Below are positions 1 through 7,115 of a stretch of DNA of 22,458 bases, in pieces (position 1 is the first letter of the stretch; every line of letters starts with the position of its first letter). A program made the position numbers and the translations under genes. The stretch is from an uncultured bacterium (lineage in GTDB: Bacteria; Actinomycetota; Coriobacteriia; Coriobacteriales; Coriobacteriaceae), in assembly GCA_905214615.1 (NCBI GenBank), contig CAJMMX010000037.1, forward strand, positions 1 through 22,458. Direction: 5' to 3'. The notes below the pieces were generated by a model, which did not search any database, had not been told where the DNA came from, and worked only from the letters and a program-made list of their open reading frames with translations.

Positions 1-81
1 GACATCGCGTTTACGATGGGAGCTAAAGGACCGCTATTGGAGAAAGCGGAAAACTATGATGGTGAAATTCCGCTTTTTTAA
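1..81 (+). CDS. Possible 3' end of an upstream gene (partial)
   Basis: Reading from base 1, one frame stays open for 26 codons and stops at TAA 79-81, ending in ENYDGEIPLF. The length is too short to identify a family. It is favoured as a real C-terminus only because a good intrinsic terminator overlaps the stop codon, which implies a transcript arriving from the left. The next frame is also open to position 244, so the reading frame is not certain. No function is proposed. Confidence 0.3.
   Translation, partial: DIAFTMGAKGPLLEKAENYDGEIPLF
43..79 (+). terminator. Intrinsic terminator of the unit entering from the left
   Basis: A 9-bp perfect stem, AAAGCGGAA (43-51) with TTCCGCTTT (68-76), is followed directly by a T-run to 79. 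The hairpin overlaps the possible stop codon of the partial upstream gene. It isolates the lipoprotein gene from upstream transcription. Confidence 0.7.
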
Positions 82-204
82 GTGTAACAATTCCAGTTTT
101 AAAATTGAGAACGATGTTGGCAAGCCTCGAGGTGTCATCGGCGATGGACGCGCGCTTCATGCTCTTCAATATGGCAACCTTAGCTCTCAGCTAATGAATT
201 CAAG

Positions 205-262
205 TTTAATCCTTCCTACGATGTGCTGTGTGCCGGCGCGGTAGCCGGATCGTAGGAAGGAT
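205..262 (+). promoter_or_regulatory. Hairpin that buries the lipoprotein ribosome binding site
   Basis: ATCCTTCCTACGAT (209-222) is perfectly complementary to ATCGTAGGAAGGAT (249-262). The right arm contains the Shine-Dalgarno AGGAAGG (254-260), seven bases before the ATG at 268. A second stem, CCGGC 233-237 with GCCGG 244-248, stacks inside the loop. If the whole element is transcribed, the RBS would be double-stranded, suggesting translational control. A -10-like TTTAAT at 205-210 overlaps the left arm; if that is the real promoter the transcript would lack half the stem and the repeat would instead be a DNA operator. Confidence 0.55.
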
Positions 263-267
263 GCATA

Positions 268-810
268 ATGGAAAAGCTCGAAAACGAAGTGCTGCTGAGC
301 CGTCGCGCTGCGCTTGGCGCGTTCGCCACCGTTGCCCTGGGGACTGCCGGCCTGCTTGTGGGCTGTGGCAGCGACAAGGCGATCGTTACCGAGGACACTG
401 GTGACGGGGACAAGAAGGAGGAGCCGAAAAAGGAGGAGCAGCCTACGACTGACCTAGCTGTCGGCACGACCGTGACCACGGCTGCCGGTCTTTCCGTTAC
501 CGTCGATTCTGTCCAGACCGGGCTTACCAATTTTGACGGTTCGACCATGACGGGCATTCACGTCACGTACGTTAACAATGGCAATGAGGGCGCGGATTAC
601 AATGTCTACGACTGGAAGGGCGAGGACGCCAACGGCGCCCAGCAGAACCAGGGCTATTACAGCGAAGGTTCTGACGAGCTGCAGTCTGGCACCCTTGCCG
701 CCGGCGGCTCCGTTGCGGGCAATATCTACTTTGATGGCGACATCAAGAAGGCTCTGTATTTCGCCAACATGTTCGAAAAGACCGCGACTGCTAGCTGGGC
801 GCTTGCTTAG
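268..810 (+). CDS. Tat-type lipoprotein with DUF4352-like domain
   Basis: A 180-residue secreted lipoprotein. The N-terminus has a twin-arginine motif (SRRAAL, residues 11-16), a hydrophobic stretch and a lipobox LVGC with the acylated Cys at residue 33, so the mature protein should sit on the outer face of the membrane. A charged Asp/Glu/Lys linker (about 40-60) precedes an all-beta domain (about 65-178) resembling the DUF4352/telokin-like family, a fold commonly carried by Gram-positive lipoproteins of unknown role. The ATG at 268 has the RBS AGGAAGG, contained in a strong hairpin. The XRE-like regulator follows after 38 bases. The family gives no precise biochemical function; ligand binding or envelope sensing is a guess. 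Confidence 0.85.
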   Translation: MEKLENEVLLSRRAALGAFATVALGTAGLLVGCGSDKAIVTEDTGDGDKKEEPKKEEQPTTDLAVGTTVTTAAGLSVTVDSVQTGLTNFDGSTMTGIHVTYVNNGNEGADYNVYDWKGEDANGAQQNQGYYSEGSDELQSGTLAAGGSVAGNIYFDGDIKKALYFANMFEKTATASWALA

Positions 811-848
811 CGTGCTGATGCCGTTGGGTCGTTTGGAGGTGAGGCCAT

Positions 849-1271
849 ATGCCCGATAAAAAGCTGACTGAGGAGCTGCTCAATGAGCTCCTTGATGCGC
901 CAAGCATTGACGGCTACATAAGGGAACATGACTTTGCCGCCCCATCGCTTTCAGATTACCTCAAGCAGCTGCTGCAGGAAAAGGGGCTCGAGCGTTCACG
1001 CGTGGTTCGTATGGCCGACCTCAACGAAACGTTTGGCTATCAGATTTTTACCGGCGCGCGGCATCCGAGCCGCAATAAGGTGCTGCAGATTGCCTTTGCC
1101 ATGGCGCTCACGCTCAAGGAGACCAATCGCGCTCTGACGGCGGCAGGCGCCAACGTCCTCAACTGCAAGGATCGCCGTGATGCGATTATCATTTTTTGCA
1201 TCGATCGCGGCTGCAGCCTGCAAAAGGTAAACGAGGAGCTGTATCGCTTTGGCGAGGAGACGGTGAGCTAA
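849..1271 (+). CDS. XRE-like helix-turn-helix protein
   Basis: A 140-residue, mostly helical cytoplasmic protein. Residues about 35-95 fit a Cro/XRE-type helix-turn-helix: a short first helix (SDYLKQLLQEKGL), a recognition-like segment (GYQIFTGARHPSRNKVLQIAFAM) and a supporting helix rich in Leu (LTLKETNRALTAAG). The C-terminal 45 residues form an extra helical extension. GGAGGTGA (834-841), seven bases before the ATG, sets the start. It lies between the lipoprotein and a membrane kinase gene in the same direction, so it may regulate this small cluster or be a phosphorylation target of the kinase; both are inference. No terminator separates it from the lipoprotein gene. Confidence 0.75.
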   Translation: MPDKKLTEELLNELLDAPSIDGYIREHDFAAPSLSDYLKQLLQEKGLERSRVVRMADLNETFGYQIFTGARHPSRNKVLQIAFAMALTLKETNRALTAAGANVLNCKDRRDAIIIFCIDRGCSLQKVNEELYRFGEETVS

Positions 1272-1313
1272 CGGCTAGCCGCCGGCAGAAGAGCTGCCCA
1301 CGATATTTCGAAC

Positions 1314-1366
1314 GTGCAGGGCATGGGCATCATGGGGTGTCCGTGCCCTGCGTTATTATGGACGCT
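1314..1366 (+). promoter_or_regulatory. GC hairpin plus -10 element; probable leaderless promoter of the kinase
   Basis: GCAGGGCATGG (1316-1326) pairs over 11 positions with CCGTGCCCTGC (1341-1351), allowing one G-U, around a 14-nt loop. Two bases later comes TATTAT (1354-1359), a good -10 hexamer. The expected transcription start, about seven bases on, is 1366-1367, exactly the A of the ATG at 1367. No Shine-Dalgarno precedes that ATG. The arrangement fits a leaderless mRNA, a common initiation mode in Actinobacteria. The hairpin could terminate the upstream transcript or act as an operator at the -35 position. Confidence 0.5.
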
Positions 1367-2734
1367 ATGGATACTCAGAGCCCAACATATTCCGATGATG
1401 AGCTGACCGCTGCGCTTGCCGGGCACCTGGCGTCACTCGAGCGCGATGACAGCTATCGCGTAGACCGTATACTCAAGCATTCGGATGTTGAGACGACCGA
1501 GCTCGTGTACTTTGAGGGCTCTGGTGGCGGGTCTCTCGGCCCCTTTGTCCGCAAGCGCATCGATGCCTCGGTGCAGATTGGCGGAGCATATGAGCGCCTG
1601 TTTGCGGCCCAGCGCGCCGGGCTACGTTATGAGCACTTGCCTCGGATTGTCGATTGTCGCCGCATGGGCGACGAGTTTTGCGTGGTCATGGAATATGTCG
1701 AAGGCGAGACGCTCGAGGCCCTGGTGGGGCGCTTGGGGGCGACACTCGATTATGCCTGCGAGCTGTTTGGCGCCCTTTGCGATGCAGCCGATGAGCTCCA
1801 TGCCGGCTTTGCGATGGCTGGAGAGCGTCCGGTGCCGGTGATTCATCGTGATCTGAAGCCTTCGAATATTATCGTGTCGGGCGTGAGGTATTCAGTCGAT
1901 GCCGGCATGACGTTTTCGTCGCTGGTGATTATCGATCTGGGGATTGCGCGGGTATGGCGTGACGGAGCCGACGCCGACACAGTCAAGTTTGGAACGCGTC
2001 TCTATGCGCCGCCCGAGCAATATGGTTTTGGCCAGACGAGCGTTCGCAGCGATGTCTACGCGTTGGGTGCCCTCCTGTTCTTTTGTCTGACGGGGACTGA
2101 CCCCAAGCCAGGTCGGGACATGCGCGAGCAATGCGAGGCCGTCGACGTTCCCGCCCCGCTTGCCGATGTTGTCTGCATGGCGATGGCGCTCGATCCGGCC
2201 AAACGCTTTGCAAGCGCGGAGGCGCTCGGTCACGCTGCACGCGCGGCATATGAGCTGTGCCTGCTTGAGTCTGGCTCGATTGAAGCGACGGGGCCTTCAA
2301 TGGCACAGGTCGCTCCGCAAATGACGATATCTTCCGTACGGCAGCCCCAAGATGTCTCGCCGGCGGCCCCTTGCCGCAAGAGCCTGCTTTCACGGATCCC
2401 GGAACCCATTGGGCGTATATGGAACGGCATGATCTATGCGGCAACCTTGCTATTGCTGGCCGGAAGCCATTTTGCCGTGTTCCAGCCCACCGGAGCCAAC
2501 CGTAGCTATCCAACGTGGTTTTTGGCCCTTGAGTATTTTCTTATGGTCGATGGCATGGTGGTGCTCACCGCGTTTGGTATGCTTGACCGCCGTAGGCTTC
2601 GGCGTCGCTTTCCCGTACTCGATCGTTATCGGGGTCGTGAGTTTGTCACGATGTGGCTTAAGGCGCTGGGAATTATGTGCGTCATCATGATCGTGATTAT
2701 TGCCGTCGGCAACGCAACCGGCATAGTCGCCTAA
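1367..2734 (+). CDS. Membrane-anchored Ser/Thr protein kinase (Hanks type)
   Basis: 455 residues from the ATG at 1367; an ATG at 1358 is the alternative, and neither has an RBS. The kinase domain spans about 30-320: candidate ATP-lysine K63 in VRKRI, catalytic loop HRDLKPSN (160-167, catalytic D162), metal-binding DLG (190-192, in place of the usual DFG), and APPEQYG (214-220) as the APE motif. The glycine-rich loop is poorly conserved (GSGGGSLG). After a linker, the C-terminus has two or three hydrophobic segments (about 363-455) and a basic cluster (DRRRLRRRF), but no PASTA repeats, so the domain is cytoplasmic and tethered, with no large external sensor. It phosphorylates Ser/Thr residues of unknown partners; the adjacent XRE protein is a candidate. 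It converges on the downstream hydrolase gene. Confidence 0.88.
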   Translation: MDTQSPTYSDDELTAALAGHLASLERDDSYRVDRILKHSDVETTELVYFEGSGGGSLGPFVRKRIDASVQIGGAYERLFAAQRAGLRYEHLPRIVDCRRMGDEFCVVMEYVEGETLEALVGRLGATLDYACELFGALCDAADELHAGFAMAGERPVPVIHRDLKPSNIIVSGVRYSVDAGMTFSSLVIIDLGIARVWRDGADADTVKFGTRLYAPPEQYGFGQTSVRSDVYALGALLFFCLTGTDPKPGRDMREQCEAVDVPAPLADVVCMAMALDPAKRFASAEALGHAARAAYELCLLESGSIEATGPSMAQVAPQMTISSVRQPQDVSPAAPCRKSLLSRIPEPIGRIWNGMIYAATLLLLAGSHFAVFQPTGANRSYPTWFLALEYFLMVDGMVVLTAFGMLDRRRLRRRFPVLDRYRGREFVTMWLKALGIMCVIMIVIIAVGNATGIVA

Positions 2735-2754
2735 TGCAATGTACCGCTATAAGA

Positions 2755-2779
2755 AAAGGGCCCCGTTTGGGGCCCCTTT
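2755..2779. terminator. Bidirectional terminator between convergent genes
   Basis: GGGCCCC (2758-2764) and GGGGCCC (2769-2775) form a 7-bp stem with a GTTT loop, flanked by AAAA on the left and CTTT on the right. It lies between the stop codons of the kinase (plus) and the cell-wall hydrolase (minus) and can end both transcripts; the minus-strand U-tract is the better one. Confidence 0.8.
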
Positions 2780-2789
2780 GCAGTTGCAC

Positions 2790-3923
2790 TTAAATACGGT
2801 TCATTTGATTGGCGACCTTGTTGTACCAGTCCTGCCACGTGGGCGGGCAGTACTTCTTGGCGGCTGCCGGGGTAAGCGTGGAGCCATAGTTGGCGCCCAG
2901 GTAGGCAACGTGGGCGGAGACAGCCTCGCTCCAGCTGCCAAAGCTACGCCAACCACCGCCGCGGGCACTCCAGCCCCAGGCGTTATAGGAGCCGGCGCAA
3001 TAGAGACCCTTGCTGCTCTCGATGCAGGCGATGGCGGGGGACCAACGGGGATCGACGCCGGTATTCCAGGCGGCGACGGCAAAGTTATAGCCCTGACCTG
3101 CCATGGGGGAACCGGCGAGGTAGTTGTCGATGCGGCTCGTCCACTCGTTAATGAACGAGTCGTAATCGGAATTGCCGGTATTGGAGTTGCTCGGCGTAGT
3201 GTCGATGGTGGTGTTGGCGTTATCTGCTTGGCTATTGGAGTTATTGCCACTCACGCCGGTACCCGAGAGCTTCTCGGCAGCAGCGGCTTTGTCGGCCTCG
3301 AGCTTAGCCAGTTCGGCGGCATTTTCCTGCTCGGCCTTCGCTTGCGCCTCGTTGCGGAGCTGCTGTGCCTGCGCCAGCGCGTCCTCGGCATTCTTTTGCT
3401 CGCCCTCGAGCTGAGACTTGGCCTGCTCGAGCTCGGTCTTGTTCTGCTCGAGCTCGGTCTGCATCTTGTTAAGCTCTTCGATCTCGTCGACGCTCGAGCT
3501 CGTAATCTGGTTGGTGTATTTGCAGGTGGTGATAAAGTCACCCAAGCTCTGCGTGTTCACCAGGAAGCTCACGATGGGGCTGGTGCCCTTCTGGTACTTA
3601 TACAGATCGCGCATGGCGGAGCTTGCCTTGGCCTGCTGCTCGGGCAGCTCGGCCTCAATCTTATCGATGTTCGCCTCATTGGAGTCGATCTGCTTTTGCA
3701 GATCCTCGAGCTTGGTTCGGGCGTCGTTGTAGGCGCCCGTAGCGTCCTCGATTTTTTTCTGGGCGGCGGAAAGCTGATCCTGCGTTGCCTGCGAGGCGGC
3801 ATAGGCCGCGACGGGGGAGAGCATCGGCGTGGCCGTCAGCGCGACGGCAAGCGCGGCGCTCGTGATGATACGAGCCGGCTTCGACGCGATGAGCGCTGCG
3901 GTGCGATGGTACGAATGCTGCAT
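2790..3923 (-). CDS. Secreted coiled-coil cell-wall hydrolase with lysozyme-like domain
   Basis: 377 residues from the ATG at 3923, which has AGAGGGA just upstream; a TTG at 3938 would add five residues. A signal peptide (to about residue 42, ending AYA-ASQ) leads to a long coiled coil (about 45-205, rich in Gln, Glu, Lys, Ala) of the kind in the PcsB/CwlO group, a Ser/Asn/Thr-rich linker (about 205-245), and a C-terminal domain of roughly 125 residues resembling lysozyme/transglycosylase folds (NTGVDPRWSPAIACIESSKG; the Glu in ACIESS is the likely catalytic acid). Two Cys nearby could form a disulfide. It probably cleaves peptidoglycan during growth or division, with the coiled coil controlling activity or localisation. 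The exact bond cleaved is unknown. A palindrome-rich upstream region suggests dedicated regulation. Confidence 0.82.
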   Translation of the reverse strand: MQHSYHRTAALIASKPARIITSAALAVALTATPMLSPVAAYAASQATQDQLSAAQKKIEDATGAYNDARTKLEDLQKQIDSNEANIDKIEAELPEQQAKASSAMRDLYKYQKGTSPIVSFLVNTQSLGDFITTCKYTNQITSSSVDEIEELNKMQTELEQNKTELEQAKSQLEGEQKNAEDALAQAQQLRNEAQAKAEQENAAELAKLEADKAAAAEKLSGTGVSGNNSNSQADNANTTIDTTPSNSNTGNSDYDSFINEWTSRIDNYLAGSPMAGQGYNFAVAAWNTGVDPRWSPAIACIESSKGLYCAGSYNAWGWSARGGGWRSFGSWSEAVSAHVAYLGANYGSTLTPAAAKKYCPPTWQDWYNKVANQMNRI

Positions 3924-3984
3924 CCAGTCCCTCTGCAATCAATCGTAGGTTATTGGTTGAGGTGTATTCTACTACTGCTTTCGA

Positions 3985-4092
3985 CCTCAACTTGAACCTT
4001 AAAGGTTCTAAAGGGTCAAGTTGAACTTGAGGCTTTGGCCTTGACCTGCGGGAACGGTGAATTGTTGAGAAACCATAGAGTTCAACTTTAAC
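3985..4092. promoter_or_regulatory. Cluster of palindromic operator-like sites
   Basis: Two perfect 15-nt palindromes with a central unpaired base, GAACCTTAAAGGTTC (3994-4008) and TCAAGTTGAACTTGA (4016-4030), have centres 22 bp apart, about two helical turns. A related half-site (TCAACTTTAA) lies at 4082-4091, and CCTCAA/TTGAGG flank the pair. The second palindrome resembles MerR/SoxR-type operators. The cluster lies 70-170 bases upstream of the cell-wall hydrolase start. A separate GTTGCAAC palindrome occurs near 4105. The regulator is not identifiable. Confidence 0.5.
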
Positions 4093-4157
4093 ATTACGGC
4101 ACCCTGTTGCAACGGGATTCTTGGCTGTAAAAGCTATCTCAACGTGGGGTTTTGCAA

Positions 4158-4790
4158 CTACAGGGTTCCTTCGCGACGGGCCCGCTCCACCTCTTTGAGT
4201 GCCTCGGCGGGAGTGAAGGAACAGGTGCCATCGCCGAGCTTGACCGCCTGTATGTCGTCACCGATATGGACTTCTCCGCCCTGCAGCACGACGCCAAAAA
4301 TGCCCTCGTGGGGGAAGATGCAGTCGCCGGCGAGATAGTAGATGGCACAGCGGGTGTGGCAGACCTTGCCGATCTGGCTGATTTCGACGAGTACTTCGTT
4401 GCCAATCTTGAGCTGCGTTCCCAGCGGGAGCGAGAGCAGGTTGATGCCCTGGGTTGTGAAGTTCTCGCCAAAGTCGCCCTCGTGCACATCGAGCCCGCGC
4501 GCCTGCGCCGTCTGGATAGACTCTGCGGCTAAAAAGGAAACCTGGCGGTGCCAATGCCCGGCGTGCGCATCGGAGGCGAGGCCAAACTGCTCGATGACGG
4601 TGTCGTGCCCGTCGGCGACGGGTGACTTACGCGTGCCTTTGTGCTCCGACGTGTTGATTGAGACAATGCGGGCAGGCCCGTTGTAAGCATCGTTTGCAGT
4701 GCGTAGGGGAGCTGCCGTCTGGGCACGATCCGCAAGTTCGCGCTTTGCGGCGTCAATGATGGGGTTGTTGATCGGATGAGCCTGGGGCAC
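4158..4790 (-). CDS. MOSC-domain protein
   Basis: 210 residues starting at a GTG (4788-4790) preceded at six bases by GAAAGG. After a roughly 50-residue N-terminal extension the protein matches the MOSC (molybdenum cofactor sulfurase C-terminal) domain: SINTSEHKGTRKSPV, a SDAHAGHWHRQVS segment, EGDFGENFTT, LPLGTQLKIG, and the Cys-containing GKVCHTRCAIYY near residue 142. MOSC proteins bind sulfur on a conserved Cys and are linked to delivery of sulfur to metal centres or detoxification of N-hydroxylated compounds. No molybdenum-cofactor gene is next to it, so the pathway is open. No clear terminator follows its stop before the hydrolase promoter region. Confidence 0.85.
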   Translation of the reverse strand: MPQAHPINNPIIDAAKRELADRAQTAAPLRTANDAYNGPARIVSINTSEHKGTRKSPVADGHDTVIEQFGLASDAHAGHWHRQVSFLAAESIQTAQARGLDVHEGDFGENFTTQGINLLSLPLGTQLKIGNEVLVEISQIGKVCHTRCAIYYLAGDCIFPHEGIFGVVLQGGEVHIGDDIQAVKLGDGTCSFTPAEALKEVERARREGTL

Positions 4791-4924
4791 GGTGCACCTT
4801 TCGACGGGGCGGGCAACATGTTGAATCCTACAACAACGGTGGGTTCATTGCCCGTTGTCGTACACCGGTGATTGCCGCCTTCGTGCTGGATAATTACACC
4901 GATTGCCATAGATACGGTGGAGCT

Positions 4925-4954
4925 TTGGGTGCCGCCGGCTTGGCACGCTAGAAT
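4925..4954 (+). promoter_or_regulatory. Candidate promoter of the ligase-racemase unit
   Basis: TAGAAT (4949-4954) is a good -10 hexamer with a weak -35 (TTGGGT, 4925-4930) at 18 bp. It lies about 56 bases before the ligase ATG, in the spacer divergent from the MOSC gene. On the minus strand a TAGGAT (reading from 4830 to 4825) may drive the MOSC gene. Confidence 0.45.
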
Positions 4955-5010
4955 AAATCAGTTGCACAAAGACCGCCCGTCGTGTGGGCAGTTCATGATA
5001 GGAAGTTTCC

Positions 5011-6267
5011 ATGGCATTGCAGTTTACAGAGCGCGAGTTTATTCCCGTGCTGCTCGGCGGCGACATCAACGCGTATTCGGTGGCGCGCGCCTTCTACGAG
5101 GAGTATCAGGTCAAGAGCCTAGTCTTTGGCAAGTATCAGACGGGCCCTGCGTATCGCAGCCAGATTATCGACTACACGCCTAACGTGGATATCGACACCA
5201 TGCCCGTGATGCTTAAGACCGTCAACGGTGTTGCTCGAGCGCATGCCGACAAGACGATTGTCCTGATGGGCTGCGGCGATAACTATGTTGCCCTGGTGGC
5301 TCAGGCCAAGGATGCCAACGAGCTGGCGGATAACATCGTTGCGCCTTACGCGCCCTATAGCATGCTTGAGCAGTGCCAGAAGAAGGAGATCTTCTACGAG
5401 CTGTGCGAGAAGCACGGTGTGCCCTATCCGCATACGTTTACCTTTACCATGGCGATGCTCAACGCTCAGGGTGAGGCTCCCGCCGAGGTGCTCGACCAGA
5501 TCGACTTTCCCTACCCGATGATCCTGAAGCCTTCCGACGGCATCATGTGGTGGCAGCATGAGTTCGAGGGTCAGAAGAAGGCTTATGAGATTGCCGATCG
5601 CGCCGAGCTGGAGCAGGTTATCCGCGATTCCTATGCCAGTGGCTACACCGATGACCTGATTTTGCAGGATCGCGTGCCCGGCAACGACGAGTACATGTGC
5701 GTGCTCACCAGCTATTCTGACCGCAACGGCAAGGTTCGCATGATGTGCCTTGGTCACGTGCTGCTCGAGGAGCATCAGCCCCATGGCGTCGGTAATCACG
5801 CCTGCATCATCACCGAGCCCAATGACGAGCTCATGGGCGGCGTGCGCAAGTTGCTCGAGGACCTTCACTTTGTGGGCTATTCCAACTTTGACGTCAAGTA
5901 CGACGAGCGCGATGGCTCGTTTAAGTTCTTTGACTTCAACACCCGCCAGGGCCGCAGCAACTACTACGTAACCAACAGCGGCTTTAACGTTGCCAAGTAT
6001 GTGGTGGACGAGTATGTGCTCAACCGCCCGTTTGAGCCGGAGTTTGTGACGGCGCAGGACGAGGCCCTGTGGATGGTCGTCCCCATGGGCGTCGTCGACA
6101 AGTACGTCAAGGATCCCGAGCTGCGCGCGAAGGTGCATCGTCTTGCCAAGGAGGGCAAGGGCGCCGATCCCTCGTTTATGAAGGGAGACTTTGTCTTTAA
6201 CCGCTGGTTGCGCATGTGGCACACCAAGCTGCGTCACTATAAGCTGTTCAAGACGTATTACAAGTAG
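5011..6267 (+). CDS. ATP-grasp ligase, probable D-aspartate ligase
   Basis: 418 residues; ATG with AGGAAG six bases upstream. The N-terminus (FIPVLLGGDINAYSVARAFYEEY) is the pre-ATP-grasp Rossmann-like half. ATP-grasp signatures follow: YPMILKPSDG around residue 170 (ATP lysine), LILQDRVPGNDEYM (about 214-230), and the metal-binding NFDVKYDE ... FFDFNTRQGRSNYY (about 293-320), where the usual Glu is Asp. The C-terminus is basic and aromatic (RMWHTKLRHYKLFKTYYK), possibly contacting the membrane. Size and the FNTRQGRS-type motif resemble carboxylate-amine ligases such as the D-aspartate ligase that adds D-Asp to the side-chain amine of the diamino acid in peptidoglycan precursors. The aspartate racemase 84 bases downstream strongly supports that substrate. 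Expected site of action is cytoplasmic, on UDP-MurNAc-peptide. Other ATP-grasp amide ligases cannot be excluded. Confidence 0.78.
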   Translation: MALQFTEREFIPVLLGGDINAYSVARAFYEEYQVKSLVFGKYQTGPAYRSQIIDYTPNVDIDTMPVMLKTVNGVARAHADKTIVLMGCGDNYVALVAQAKDANELADNIVAPYAPYSMLEQCQKKEIFYELCEKHGVPYPHTFTFTMAMLNAQGEAPAEVLDQIDFPYPMILKPSDGIMWWQHEFEGQKKAYEIADRAELEQVIRDSYASGYTDDLILQDRVPGNDEYMCVLTSYSDRNGKVRMMCLGHVLLEEHQPHGVGNHACIITEPNDELMGGVRKLLEDLHFVGYSNFDVKYDERDGSFKFFDFNTRQGRSNYYVTNSGFNVAKYVVDEYVLNRPFEPEFVTAQDEALWMVVPMGVVDKYVKDPELRAKVHRLAKEGKGADPSFMKGDFVFNRWLRMWHTKLRHYKLFKTYYK

Positions 6268-6276
6268 ACGAGCGTG

Positions 6277-6315
6277 GCGCCCGTCCGGTATGTATTGGGC
6301 GGGCGCGGGTATGAT
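6277..6315 (+). promoter_or_regulatory. GC hairpin plus -10 element before the racemase
   Basis: GCGCCCGTCC (6277-6286) pairs with GGGCGGGCGC (6297-6306), one G-U, around a 10-nt loop. Three bases later is TATGAT (6310-6315), a good -10 hexamer without a recognisable -35. The element could partly terminate ligase transcription and/or start a separate racemase transcript. The same layout occurs before the kinase and before xseA. Confidence 0.45.
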
Positions 6316-6351
6316 ACGCGCAATTGCGTGGGCGTCACCAAGGAGGCGGCG

Positions 6352-7098
6352 ATGGAAAAGCTGGGAGTTATCGGCGGCATGGGCGCCAAGGCCACGTCGT
6401 ATTACTACGACCAGGTAGTACGCCATACGGCGGCTACGTGCGACCAGGAGCATATCGACATGGTGGTGCTTTCCAAGTCGACCATGCCCGACCGCACGCT
6501 GGCCATCAAGACCGGTGAGCATACCGAGCTGCTGGCGACCATGAAGGAGTGTGCCCAGGCACTCGAGTCGCTGGGCTGCGCGCACATAGCGATTCCCTGC
6601 AACACGTCACACTACTTCTACGACCAGATCCAGTCGTTTACGAAGGTGCCGATTATCCACATGCCGCGCGAGTCGGTGCGCTATGCTCTGGCCGGCGCGG
6701 TGATGGGGGAGTGCGAGTTCGATCCAAACCTGAGCATGCCGGCCGAGCCGGTGCGCAAGATCGGCATCATGGGCACCGACGGTACCGTGGGCGCCGGCGT
6801 CTATGGCCGCGAGTGCGAGGCAGCGGGCGTTGAGGTCGTCTATCCCAGTGAGAAGCGTCAGGCCGACGTGATGTCGCTCATCTACGATGATGTGAAGGCC
6901 GGGCGCGAGCCCGATATGGATAAGTTCGACCGCGTGATGTGGGAGTTCGCCCGTAGCGGCTGCGACCGCGTCATCCTGGCCTGCACGGAGCTTTCGGTGT
7001 TGCAGAAGTATCGCGAGATGCCCGAGATCACCCTCGATGCGATGGATGTCCTGGTGCGCGAGTCCATCATCCGCAGCGGCGTCCCCTACCGCCTCTAG
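6352..7098 (+). CDS. Aspartate/glutamate racemase family protein
   Basis: 248 residues from the ATG at 6352, chosen for the strong AAGGAGG (6340-6346) five bases upstream. It opens with the family hallmark LGVIGGMG (4-11). The two catalytic cysteines are visible: C83 in IPCNTSH and C211 in LACTELS, used as a pair of acid/base residues for cofactor-independent racemisation. Likely reaction is L-Asp to D-Asp in the cytoplasm. Placement directly behind a probable D-Asp ligase mirrors the racemase-ligase pairing in D-Asp cross-linking Gram-positives such as Enterococcus faecium. Glutamate or broad-specificity racemase is the alternative. A perfect 14-bp terminator follows at 7158. Confidence 0.88.
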   Translation: MEKLGVIGGMGAKATSYYYDQVVRHTAATCDQEHIDMVVLSKSTMPDRTLAIKTGEHTELLATMKECAQALESLGCAHIAIPCNTSHYFYDQIQSFTKVPIIHMPRESVRYALAGAVMGECEFDPNLSMPAEPVRKIGIMGTDGTVGAGVYGRECEAAGVEVVYPSEKRQADVMSLIYDDVKAGREPDMDKFDRVMWEFARSGCDRVILACTELSVLQKYREMPEITLDAMDVLVRESIIRSGVPYRL

Positions 7099-7115
7099 TT
7101 CTCCGCCTGCCAAAA

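Noticed and set aside
56..244. 62-codon ORF at the left edge
   Set aside because: No RBS, no recognisable domain, and it runs through a terminator and the RBS-sequestering hairpin region.
1196..1366. Longer N-terminus for the Ser/Thr kinase
   Set aside because: It overlaps the end of the XRE gene and runs through the hairpin and -10 element; its residues do not resemble a kinase N-terminus.
2739..3995. 418-codon open frame on the plus strand
   Set aside because: It is the antisense shadow of the signal-peptide/coiled-coil hydrolase, has no RBS and a Gly/Leu-repetitive product, and crosses the shared terminator.
5119..6585. 488-codon open frame on the minus strand
   Set aside because: It lies opposite the ATP-grasp and racemase genes, both of which have clear motifs; the product is a His/Leu/Val-rich shadow.
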